7,462 nucleotides of DNA from DASYAN01 sp036501345 (GCA_036501345.1 DASYAN010000309.1:1-7462), one strand, 5' to 3'; positions 1 through 5,865 are shown, counted from the stretch's first letter. Notes: generated by a model not told the origin, from the letters alone. Numbers and translations: made by a program.

Positions 1-3
1 GAG

Positions 4-126
4 TCCCTCCCCCTGGGTGAGCATGCTCACTTTTCTTCTATCTATTTGTAAGAGCAGAGTTAGAGGATACCTGTGAGCTTCATCTTTTCCAACAACGCTG
101 CAAGGACCTACAACTGGGGGGAGGGA
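4..126. repeat. 10-bp perfect inverted repeat pair enclosing about 103 bp
   Basis: TCCCTCCCCC at 4-13 is the exact reverse complement of GGGGGAGGGA at 117-126. The stretch lies just downstream of the 3' end of the transposase gene, which reads leftward and stops at 152. No gene is visible in 1-151. The pair could be the ends of a second small mobile element or part of the outer end of the transposon. Only three bases are available to its left, so no target duplication can be tested. The arms are low-complexity C/G runs, which makes chance more likely. Confidence 0.3.
17..37 (+). terminator. 14-bp palindrome followed by a T-rich run, possible terminator
   Basis: GTGAGCATGCTCAC at 17-30 is a perfect palindrome and is followed by TTTTCTT. 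As RNA it could form a 5-bp stem with a CATG loop and a U-rich tail, a weak rho-independent terminator for a plus-strand gene ending left of the window. The stem is short and the upstream gene is not visible. It could equally be a protein-binding palindrome. Confidence 0.3.
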
Positions 127-151
127 TTTTCATAGGAGGAATGTGGGAGCA

Positions 152-664
152 CTACTGATTTGGATGGGTAGGAGAGCTCACTGATACTGAACTCTCAAGA
201 GGCACGGTTGCCTGAAATTGGTCGATATCTTTCTCCCCAGACAGCAGGAATTGTAGTAAGGATTTTCTCTGAAATCTGCACGTTTGGGTAATGCCAAGGA
301 GCACCAAATAGTAGGTCGCGCCTGATTTAAAGAAGAACGTTGATATCTTTCTTTGTATGGCAAGATGCCTGATTGCTCCTTCCGCCGTATTATTATGCCA
401 AGGAATTCCATCGTGTTCAATGAACGTAAAGAGGCTGTGTCGAAACCGCTGAAACCGATGCTGATACTTGTTCGTCAACTCAGAATGATAGACCTTGTTT
501 TCAATCACGCGTTTATAGAATTCATCAATCTGCTTGCGAAACGGCTGGAGATAGCTCTTCTTGAGCCCATACTCTTGAGCAGCTCCAAGAATGGGAACGA
601 GTAAGTGCACAACCATAAATAACTCCGACATATGACCATCAATATCCAGGGAGATACGTTTCAC
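152..664 (-). pseudogene. 3' part of interrupted IS66-type transposase gene
   Basis: This is the C-terminal piece of the transposase encoded by the gene to its right, in the same reading frame but separated from it by an inserted element. The first 20 or so codons lie inside the insert and are not transposase. From LLVPILGAAQEYGLKK onward the protein follows the IS66 pattern. It contains WHNNTAEGAIR (residues 89-99), whose Glu95 is the expected third catalytic acidic residue of the DDE triad. The start given is a GTG inside the insert with no convincing ribosome binding site. A separate protein from this frame would lack the first two catalytic Asp residues, so I regard it as a stranded gene fragment. 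The frame ends at 152 with TAG after a Ser/Pro/Thr-rich tail. Recognition of the family is strong. Independent expression is doubtful. Confidence 0.85.
598..606. repeat. target site duplication, left copy
   Basis: CGAGTAAGT here is matched by CGACTAAGT at 724-732, on the other side of the inserted element, with one mismatch. In the transposase frame this copy reads as Leu-Leu-Val after Asn. That matches the expected uninterrupted protein, so this copy probably keeps the original bases and the right copy has mutated. Extending both copies by two bases gives an 11-bp duplication with two mismatches. Confidence 0.75.
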
Positions 665-723
665 CCGGCCTGGAACTACACGATTCGGCTGCGAGCATAA
701 ACGTCGGAGTTATTTATGGTCGT
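607..723. mobile_element. Miniature inverted-repeat element inserted in the transposase gene
   Basis: A 115-117 bp element with no coding capacity. Its ends are 21-bp terminal inverted repeats at 609-629 and 703-723, which match at 20 of 21 positions and share the core CCATAAATAACTCCGAC. It is flanked by a 9-bp direct repeat (598-606 and 724-732). Deleting the element plus one repeat copy, 126 bp, rejoins the transposase as EVKN-LLVPIL-GAAQEYGLKK, as expected for IS66. A 9-11 bp duplication is typical of IS4-family relatives (IS10 and IS50 make 9 bp, IS4 and IS231 somewhat more), so a parent element of that kind may have moved it. That link is inference. The interior has no visible gene. The minus-strand reading of the right end supplies the TAA that stops the host gene. 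Confidence 0.85.
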
Positions 724-3049
724 CGACTAAGTTCTTGACCTCCAAGATGAATGCTTCAAATTCTCCGTCAAAGGGAGCCTTCCACAGGTCATCATTCATA
801 TCGCGAATCAAGTGAACGAGACATTTTTGCTGCTGACACTTGAGACCGTCATAGCCACCATAGAAATCAGAAATCAGAATGCCTTGATAGTCAGCGAGCA
901 ATTCATGAACAATCGTGGCCTCTCGGGTTTCCGTTAGCCTGAAGATAACATGGCTTCCATCCGTAAAGACCCACACGTATTGTTCAGTTCCCCGGATGTT
1001 TATTCGTGTCTCATCAGCATGAATGAAAGGGCTTGCCAGAAGACGTTGCAAGAGGAGGCCTTCGGTCTCTGCATAATACTGGGCAAAGTACTTGAAAAAG
1101 TAGGTGATGGTAGAACCACCAATCTGTTCGTGAAACAGCTCCTCAAAGGCTTGGACAATAATCAGATAGGGCAGACGGAGCACCATCCTTTGGTAAATGA
1201 CCCATGTTTGCAGGCCATGCCCGAATCGTTGGACTCTTGCGAATTTGCTCCATACCTCTGGGTAATGAAAATGATAACATTTCCGACAATAGCTTTTCGG
1301 TCCAATATAGGTGGTAACCGTTTTTCGGCACCCGTCTTCGGTGAAGACGATATCGATAATCGTCCGCTCTGCCATGTTCGTTGATACTTCCAGAGGAACA
1401 TTCCCGCTGCATTTTGGACAGATCTCTCTTGGTGGGACGTGAATGACTTCTGTCGCCTTCAAAGTGGGACGCATCTCTCCCTGATGATCCCTTTTCCCTC
1501 CAGCGCTTTTTTCTTTGGTCGTGTCCTTTCCTTCCTCTTGTTGGATGCGTATCTTCTTTTTGTCGTAGTCGCCGTGTGCAGATTTGAGTATTTCCTCAAA
1601 TCGACTATGGATTTGCTCACCGACAGGAGTCGCAATCTGTTTCGGTTGATCAGCAAAATCAATGGTTGGCTCTGAGTCAGCCGTAGAGGCGATCGTCGAA
1701 AGTTCGTTGGTTAACAGGTGAAGAGCCTGGCAATCCTCTTCGTTATAGGTCATCAGAAGGTGCTGGTACTCTACATTCTGCGTTTCCTGCCATCGATGAC
1801 GCCAAACAAGGCTCTGCAACCCGGATGCATCAGGCGCAGTCCACGATGCCCCAATGAATCGTCCGATGTCTTTTAAGCCGTTTGATCGCACGGGGAAATA
1901 GACCTTGCCATAAATGCAGGTCAGGATATTGACCAGACGTGGTGTGATGGTTTCGCAAGTGGTCTGGTACCGCGCCGCGAGTCTTTCAAGTGCGTGCGGC
2001 TCATACCCTCCGTAATGGTAAATCGGTGCCTCTGGATACTGGCTCACTTTTTGGAGAAACACATGCCACATCCGTTCTTCATCAAGAGAAGTGTCAGCCC
2101 AGAAGGGATGATACGAACACTCATTGTTCTCCGAAATCAAGAGGCCGATCAGGTAGTACACGTGTTGGTCTGGGATGCCCTCGATATCGAGAAACAACTC
2201 GACCGAATGTCTGGCAAGGACTGGTCGTTCTTGCAAGTAAATTTTGTTTGTTCGTATCGCTAATGCCTGAAGTTCCAGTTTGTGAAGCACCTGTGTTTTC
2301 TTCTTTGGTTTCCGAATGCGCCTTTTCCGGAAGAGGTACGAAAGCTGCGTAACGGTAAAGATGCCCTTTTTGTGATAGCGCTGGATCGCCTTGGGCGTCA
2401 TCCGATCCAACAAGCTCAGGGTATCTTCTTTTTCCGCTTGCTGCTGGCATAAAGTCTGAAATGGGCAGGAGGGGCAATGTTTGTTCAACAGGAGGAGAGG
2501 TGATTGAGCAGGAGCAGTTCGTAACCACTCCTCCAAGGGATCAAGGAGCGACTTCAGCATATTATAGCGTGGTTCCAACCTCAGTTCATTAACCTGCCCG
2601 TCCATCCGCACAATACATCCAACCGCAGGAAGCGTTTGCTGGAGTTGTCCAAGCACAAACCCAGTGAACGCTAATGCCAGCTCTTGTTCTTTGCTGATGG
2701 AGTAAGTCCCAACAACCATCGTTGGTTCGTAACTATAGCTCCCCAAGGATGAAGGGCTTGCTCTTTTGGTGAGCACATCATAAGACGCTGCGAAAGGTTC
2801 AACCTGAAGAGTTGCTCCGAAGATGAAATCCCTTCCACTGCTCAGGTCATTCCCGTTAAGGAATGTTCCATTGGGACAGGTGTGCTTGAGGGCATCAATG
2901 TACTTCTTTCGATTGAGGCTTTTCTGTTGTTCAAGAATGCACTCGTACTCATGAGGTACTCCCTTGGCATCCGTGCAGAGGAGAAGATAGGCTTTACGAG
3001 GACAGTGGGAATAAGCGGTGAGCATTTCAGCGGTAATCATCGTTTTCAT
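710..3049 (-). CDS. RecB/Cas4-like nuclease + RNase H-like exonuclease + IS66 transposase fusion, interrupted
   Basis: Numbered from the ATG at 3049, this 779-residue product has three parts. Residues 1-240 resemble TM0106-type RecB-like nucleases: YSHCPRK (Cys16) and CPSCPFQTLC (Cys192, 195, 201) form a Cas4/AddB-like Fe-S signature, and a helix-hairpin-helix-like stretch lies near 214-242. Residues 280-450 are a DEDDy RNase H-like domain: LDIEG (Asp288, Glu290), GLKDIGRFIG and YNEEDC (Tyr435, Asp439). After a charged linker (480-530), residues 540-779 are an IS66 transposase, with zinc-type pairs CPKC and CRKC, HADET (Asp679) and ISDFYGGYD (Asp728). The third acidic residue lies in the separated fragment at 152-664. 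The frame ends in a TAA contributed by the inserted element. Without it the gene would run to 152 as 942 codons. The usual IS66 helper genes are not visible. The fusion is seen directly. What the nuclease part does in transposition is unknown. Confidence 0.85.
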   Translation of the reverse strand: MKTMITAEMLTAYSHCPRKAYLLLCTDAKGVPHEYECILEQQKSLNRKKYIDALKHTCPNGTFLNGNDLSSGRDFIFGATLQVEPFAASYDVLTKRASPSSLGSYSYEPTMVVGTYSISKEQELALAFTGFVLGQLQQTLPAVGCIVRMDGQVNELRLEPRYNMLKSLLDPLEEWLRTAPAQSPLLLLNKHCPSCPFQTLCQQQAEKEDTLSLLDRMTPKAIQRYHKKGIFTVTQLSYLFRKRRIRKPKKKTQVLHKLELQALAIRTNKIYLQERPVLARHSVELFLDIEGIPDQHVYYLIGLLISENNECSYHPFWADTSLDEERMWHVFLQKVSQYPEAPIYHYGGYEPHALERLAARYQTTCETITPRLVNILTCIYGKVYFPVRSNGLKDIGRFIGASWTAPDASGLQSLVWRHRWQETQNVEYQHLLMTYNEEDCQALHLLTNELSTIASTADSEPTIDFADQPKQIATPVGEQIHSRFEEILKSAHGDYDKKKIRIQQEEGKDTTKEKSAGGKRDHQGEMRPTLKATEVIHVPPREICPKCSGNVPLEVSTNMAERTIIDIVFTEDGCRKTVTTYIGPKSYCRKCYHFHYPEVWSKFARVQRFGHGLQTWVIYQRMVLRLPYLIIVQAFEELFHEQIGGSTITYFFKYFAQYYAETEGLLLQRLLASPFIHADETRINIRGTEQYVWVFTDGSHVIFRLTETREATIVHELLADYQGILISDFYGGYDGLKCQQQKCLVHLIRDMNDDLWKAPFDGEFEAFILEVKNLVDDHK
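724..732. repeat. target site duplication, right copy
   Basis: CGACTAAGT, the partner of CGAGTAAGT at 598-606. The single difference suggests that the insertion is not brand-new. The copy changes the transposase reading from Leu-Leu to Leu-Val just before the in-frame stop. Confidence 0.75.
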
Positions 3050-3059
3050 GGGCGTTTTT

Positions 3060-3066
3060 CTCCCTC
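3060..3066 (-). promoter_or_regulatory. Ribosome binding site that sets the start of the fusion gene
   Basis: On the minus strand GAGGGAG stands 10 bases before the ATG at 3049, whose product starts MKTMITAEMLTAYSHCPRK. An earlier in-frame ATG at 3106 would add 19 residues (MLHVGVCYHLRD...) that do not resemble the nuclease family. The family usually starts a few residues before the YSxCPRK motif, so 3049 is preferred. Confidence 0.6.
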
Positions 3067-3376
3067 GCTTGTCTCGGAGGTGATAACACACGCCTACGTG
3101 GAGCATGACTACGATCTTTTAGCATACGCTGACGCAAGTTATAGAGAGTATCGCTCGATAAATCAGTGTTCTCAGGGAGATTGGCAAGGAATAGTACTCT
3201 CTTTCTATATTACTTGTTCGAGCAGGAAAAAGGCTATTAAAAACACATAAAAATCCTGTGCCCACATGCCGCAGATAGCTAGGGGATTGATCTTGAAAAT
3301 CTAGCGAAAGGCTTGATGCGTTGGTCCGCACTGGCGCGGTAACAGACATCTGCGTATCTTTCAATGCATCATTGAG
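3067..3376. other. Intergenic region upstream of the fusion gene, no gene seen
   Basis: This stretch separates the fusion gene from the small broken ORF to its right. It has AT-rich patches (for example 3235-3252), but I found no convincing -35/-10 pair for the fusion gene. I also found no terminal inverted repeat matching the far side of the transposase gene at 1-151. An open frame of 81 codons on the minus strand (3119-3364) has no recognisable domain or good ribosome binding site and is probably not a gene. The right end of the transposon, if it still exists, should lie here. Confidence 0.4.
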
Positions 3377-3563
3377 TTACTCCATCCATGATTGCCGCCA
3401 TGCCTGCCGCATCTCAGGGCTATTCCAGTCGCGTTGTTGCTGAGCGGCAAAGTTCTCGCCATCAAGCTCTGAGAGATGGACAATAGACCGAGGATCAGTA
3501 ACAGTCTCGTCGTGAAATGGGCTTTATGCGGGCGCGTTTAATTTCTTTCCAATCATCTGACAT
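3377..3563 (-). pseudogene. Small unknown gene with a 1-base frameshift
   Basis: Starting at the ATG at 3563, the frame reads MSDDWKEIKRARIKP and then runs into a TGA at 3495-3497. Dropping one C from the CCC tract (minus strand, 3519-3521) lets it continue as FHDETVTDPR...DWNSPEMRQAWRQSWME to a TAA at 3377-3379, giving 61 residues. Both halves look like coding sequence. The acidic/aromatic C-terminal half uses typical codons and no stop interrupts it. An AAAGAAG sequence about 9-10 bases before the ATG could serve as ribosome binding site. I do not recognise the family. It lies downstream of the broken HD-domain gene and upstream of the transposase fusion, all on the minus strand. Instead of decay, a sequencing error or two unrelated frames are possible. 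Confidence 0.45.
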
Positions 3564-3620
3564 GATGTGTTACTTCTTTACGTATTCGAGCAAGAACGTC
3601 CAGAGATTTTTATCTTTCTG

Positions 3621-4047
3621 TTATACTACTTCCGCTCCGGCAAGAGTTCTAACAATTGAACAAAAGTTCTTATTGGGGCGAACGAGAGTGGTTGCGGTGA
3701 TCATGCCTGTGATTTCATCGCAGGCAGAGTGCCTTTGACAGCAGATCATTGCGAGGATATGTGGCCTGATTGAGATCATTATGGGCCAGGATTGCATAAA
3801 TGATGCGGTCATCATAGCCGCCATCACGTAGCCATTGTGCTGCTATCTGTGTGTGTTCCTGCAGATCCGGATACTCCTCGTAGTCGCAGTCATGCAGCAA
3901 TCCTGTCATTGCCCAGAGTTCTTCATCCTGAGCATATTTCCGTGCGTAAAAGCGCATCGCGGCTTCGACTGAAAGCATATGTTTTTGCAAATTCTCATTT
4001 TTGACATGGGCTGTCATCAATACATAGGCGTCGTCACGTGTCGGCAT
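3621..4047 (-). pseudogene. HD-domain phosphohydrolase, frameshifted and C-terminally truncated
   Basis: The ATG at 4047 is preceded by AGAGGA with a short spacer, so I prefer it to the in-frame ATG 11 codons upstream. Residues 14-100 match small cytoplasmic HD-domain hydrolases: HVKNENLQKHM (His23), GLLHDCDYEE (His52, Asp53) and AILAHN (His89), the metal ligands of the HD superfamily. The frame breaks after SKAL and soon meets TGA at 3715-3717. The next frame continues exactly as the family does, ACDEITGMITATTLVRPNKNF. Adding two bases at 3725/3726 would restore ALYACDE, so a 2-base deletion is likely. The rest (about 60 residues in family members, from memory) is replaced by a short unrelated tail ending at 3621. 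If expressed as is, the first frame gives 110 residues that include the HD core. The substrate is unknown. Confidence 0.75.
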
Positions 4048-4073
4048 GCTATTCCTCTTGATCATACAGATTG

Positions 4074-4088
4074 GCGGCAAATTGCCGC
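4074..4088. promoter_or_regulatory. Palindrome next to the HD gene promoter, possible operator
   Basis: GCGGCAA-A-TTGCCGC forms two perfect 7-bp arms around one central base. It lies between the -10 box at 4098-4103 and the HD gene start at 4047, around positions +3 to +17 of the predicted transcript. This position would suit a repressor operator. The loop is too short for a stable RNA hairpin with all pairs. No regulator is encoded nearby. Confidence 0.4.
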
Positions 4089-4097
4089 TTGTGGCTT

Positions 4098-4106
4098 ATT
4101 ATAGCA
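4098..4106 (-). promoter_or_regulatory. Extended -10 promoter of the HD-domain gene
   Basis: On the minus strand TGCTATAAT contains a perfect TATAAT (4098-4103) with the TG of an extended -10 element. No good -35 box is present at the expected distance, which extended -10 promoters tolerate. Transcription would start near 4091, giving a leader of about 44 bases before the ATG at 4047. Confidence 0.55.
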
Positions 4107-4184
4107 TAGGATTTGCCACTTCTTTGGGTTGATTGTTCTGGTGAGTCAGTTCTGTTAGAATGTACAATGAGGATACTTTGCGAG

Positions 4185-4258
4185 GAAGGATAAGTGCCAG
4201 CATTCTGGGCTAGTGATGGCATTCATCCTTCTAATGCTGGACATGCATTAATAGCCCA
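4185..4258. repeat. Three interlocked inverted-repeat pairs upstream of argJ
   Basis: Three pairs of complementary blocks follow one another in crossing order: GAAGGAT (4185-4191) with ATCCTTC (4225-4231), CCAGCATT (4197-4204) with AATGCTGG (4233-4240), and TGGGCTA (4206-4212) with TAGCCCA (4252-4258). In RNA these stems would be mutually exclusive or pseudoknotted. The block lies in the 297-base gap between the HD gene and argJ, mostly upstream of the predicted argJ transcript start, so it may act as DNA or belong to another transcript. No known riboswitch class is recognised. Confidence 0.4.
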
Positions 4259-4261
4259 AGC

Positions 4262-4290
4262 TTGGTTGCGAACAGTCAAAGCACTATAGT
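4262..4290 (+). promoter_or_regulatory. Possible argJ promoter
   Basis: TTGGTT (4262-4267) and TATAGT (4285-4290) are spaced by 17 bases. The -10 is good (5 of 6) and the -35 poor (3 of 6). The start would fall near 4297, leaving a leader of about 48 bases before argJ. No ARG-box-like palindrome overlaps it that I can recognise. Confidence 0.4.
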
Positions 4291-4344
4291 TTGATCTTCT
4301 GGTAAAATTTGGATAAGTAAACAGAAATTAAAGAGGGACAGAAT

Positions 4345-5508
4345 ATGCAAACGTTGCCGTGGAGTCCGCGAGGCTTTCGGTCCTGTGCAAGAAATATCGG
4401 AATCAGGGACGAAACCCTCGATTTTACTGTCATTGCTTCAGATATTCCAGCCGCCGCTGCTGCTATGTTTACACAGAACCGCTTCTGCGGCCCAGGTGTT
4501 ATTGTTGGACGTGAGCATGTTGCTAATGAGCAATTACAGGCCTTTGTAATTAATAGTAAAAATGCCAATGTCGCGACCGGTGAGCAAGGCTTGGCAAATA
4601 TTCGAGAGGTTGTGCATCTGGTGGCAGAAGACCTGGGCATCTTGCCTAACGATGTCTTGCCTTCGTCAACGGGTGTGGTCGGCTGGCAACTGCCAATGGA
4701 GAAAGTACGTACGGGCATTCATGGCATACGTGATGAGATGCGAGAAGGTCAACTCCATATTTCTGCACAGGCCATTATGACTACTGATACTCGGCCAAAG
4801 ATACGAGCCTGCAAAGTTGGTGATGCAGTCCTGGTTGGTATGGCCAAGGGCGTTGGCATGATTGAGCCGAATATGGCAACCATGCTTAGTTACTTTGTCA
4901 CTGATGCAAAAATTACCCCTGATCAGTTGAAGCAGTATTTAAAAGAGGCTGTTGAACTATCCTTCAACATGGTCAGCATCGATACCGATACCAGTACAAG
5001 CGATACAGTGGCAATTATGGCAAATGGTCTGGCTGGTGAGGTGGACCTGGATGAGTTCCGCCATGCACTAACTACGATGGCCATTGATCTGGCAAAAGAC
5101 ATGGCCAGAGATGGGGAAGGGGCAACAAAACTGCTCGAAGTCATAGTAGAGAATGCCTCATCGTTCGCTCAGGCCAAACGAGTTGCCAAATCCATTGTCA
5201 ATTCACCGCTGGTCAAAACTGCAGTCTTTGGTGCCGATCCTAACTGGGGACGGGTAGCGATGGCAATTGGCAAATGCAGTGAGCAGGTCGATATCGACCC
5301 CGAAAAAGTTTCTATTGCTTTTGGTGATCTGCTAGTCTACCAGGGACGAGCACTTGGCAAAGAGAACTTGGCGCAATTGAAGGCCTATCTGCAAAATCCC
5401 GAAGTTACTATTCGTGTCTCACTTGGCCTGGGCGATGCTAGAGCAACTGTGTGGGGCTGTGACTTGTCTTATGAGTATGTCAAGATCAATGGAGAATATA
5501 CTACGTAG
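4345..5508 (+). CDS. argJ: Ornithine acetyltransferase / N-acetylglutamate synthase ArgJ
   Basis: ArgJ moves the acetyl group from N-acetylornithine to glutamate in the cyclic arginine pathway. Bifunctional members also make N-acetylglutamate from acetyl-CoA. It is cytoplasmic. The 387-residue length is near the family norm of about 390-410. The autocleavage site is clear: KGVGMIEPNMATML, with Thr179 as the nucleophile left at the N-terminus of the beta chain. The oxyanion-hole pair Thr109-Gly110 lies in SSTGVVG. Other signatures are NSKNANVATG (70-79), DTDTSTSDT (213-221), FGADPNWGR (295-303) and the C-terminal WGCDLSYEYVKINGEYTT. GAGGGA stands 6 bases before the ATG. No argB, argC or argD is beside it, so it appears to be a single-gene unit. 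Whether it is mono- or bifunctional cannot be told from sequence alone. Confidence 0.96.
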   Translation: MQTLPWSPRGFRSCARNIGIRDETLDFTVIASDIPAAAAAMFTQNRFCGPGVIVGREHVANEQLQAFVINSKNANVATGEQGLANIREVVHLVAEDLGILPNDVLPSSTGVVGWQLPMEKVRTGIHGIRDEMREGQLHISAQAIMTTDTRPKIRACKVGDAVLVGMAKGVGMIEPNMATMLSYFVTDAKITPDQLKQYLKEAVELSFNMVSIDTDTSTSDTVAIMANGLAGEVDLDEFRHALTTMAIDLAKDMARDGEGATKLLEVIVENASSFAQAKRVAKSIVNSPLVKTAVFGADPNWGRVAMAIGKCSEQVDIDPEKVSIAFGDLLVYQGRALGKENLAQLKAYLQNPEVTIRVSLGLGDARATVWGCDLSYEYVKINGEYTT

Positions 5509-5537
5509 ACCAGCAGCGGAGCACAATTGGCGCTTTT

Positions 5538-5768
5538 GTGACTTTTGATGACACGACCAATAGAGATGTCTACGTAGGAGTCAAGCTACATGACAATCTT
5601 ATCAAGATCGGGTTCCCAATGCAGCTCCGAATGATTGGAGAACGTGATAGCGTTATTCCCTGCCTCCAAACCTATAGTGATGCTAGCTATTCCAATGGGA
5701 CAGTAGAGGAAGCTGAACGCCAATATAGCATACTGATGGGATATGTACCACTGAGAGTGATACCTTGA
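5538..5768 (+). CDS. Hypothetical 76-residue protein
   Basis: This frame opens 29 bases after the argJ stop with a GTG and reads MTFDDTTNRDVYVGVKLHDN...GYVPLRVIP. The codon pattern looks like coding sequence. The product is small and soluble, with no signal peptide, membrane helix or motif that I recognise. The start is uncertain. The frame stays open upstream into the end of argJ, and the only ribosome-binding-like sequence, GGAG at 5518-5521, lies 16 bases before the GTG but 4 bases before an ATT. It could be the tail of a larger decayed gene, a small protein co-transcribed with argJ, or a chance frame. It ends about 50 bases before the kinase promoter. Confidence 0.35.
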   Translation: MTFDDTTNRDVYVGVKLHDNLIKIGFPMQLRMIGERDSVIPCLQTYSDASYSNGTVEEAERQYSILMGYVPLRVIP

Positions 5769-5815
5769 TAACTTGACGTGTATTCGAGAAAAATTCCCTG
5801 TAAATGCTCATGAAC

Positions 5816-5844
5816 TTGACACGCAACATATATGTATATACAAT
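5816..5844 (+). promoter_or_regulatory. Near-consensus sigma-70 promoter of the kinase gene
   Basis: A perfect TTGACA (5816-5821) and TACAAT (5839-5844, 5 of 6) are separated by exactly 17 bases. Transcription would start near 5851, about 36 bases before the kinase ATG. The spacer contains the 10-bp palindrome ACATATATGT (5826-5835), which might bind a regulator or simply be AT-rich. Confidence 0.7.
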
Positions 5845-5865
5845 CGCTCATATTTGATAATGAAG

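Noticed and set aside
353..604. Plus-strand open frame opposite the transposase 3' part
   Set aside because: It mirrors the well-supported minus-strand transposase frame and encodes no recognisable domain.
950..2528. Several open frames of 67-144 codons on both strands
   Set aside because: All lie within the long nuclease-transposase gene in other frames, with no domain signatures or good start signals.
2420..3049. Cas4-like signature as a hint of a CRISPR-Cas locus
   Set aside because: No repeat-spacer array and no other cas gene is visible. The match is better explained by the wider RecB/TM0106 family.
3119..3364. 81-codon minus-strand frame between the fusion gene and the small broken ORF
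   Set aside because: No recognised motif and no convincing ribosome binding site. It is more likely intergenic.
1..3376. Search for terminal inverted repeats of the IS66-type transposon itself
   Set aside because: Comparison of 1-151 with 3067-3376 gave only short, imperfect matches around AAAATCC, not enough to call element ends.
4105..4344. T-box or known riboswitch upstream of argJ
   Set aside because: No T-box-type conserved sequence and no other known riboswitch pattern was seen.
4284..4718. Minus-strand frame overlapping the start of argJ
   Set aside because: Shadow of argJ on the opposite strand, with no family resemblance.
5509..5540. Terminator after argJ
   Set aside because: Only a 4-bp AGCG/CGCT stem before a broken T run, too weak to call.
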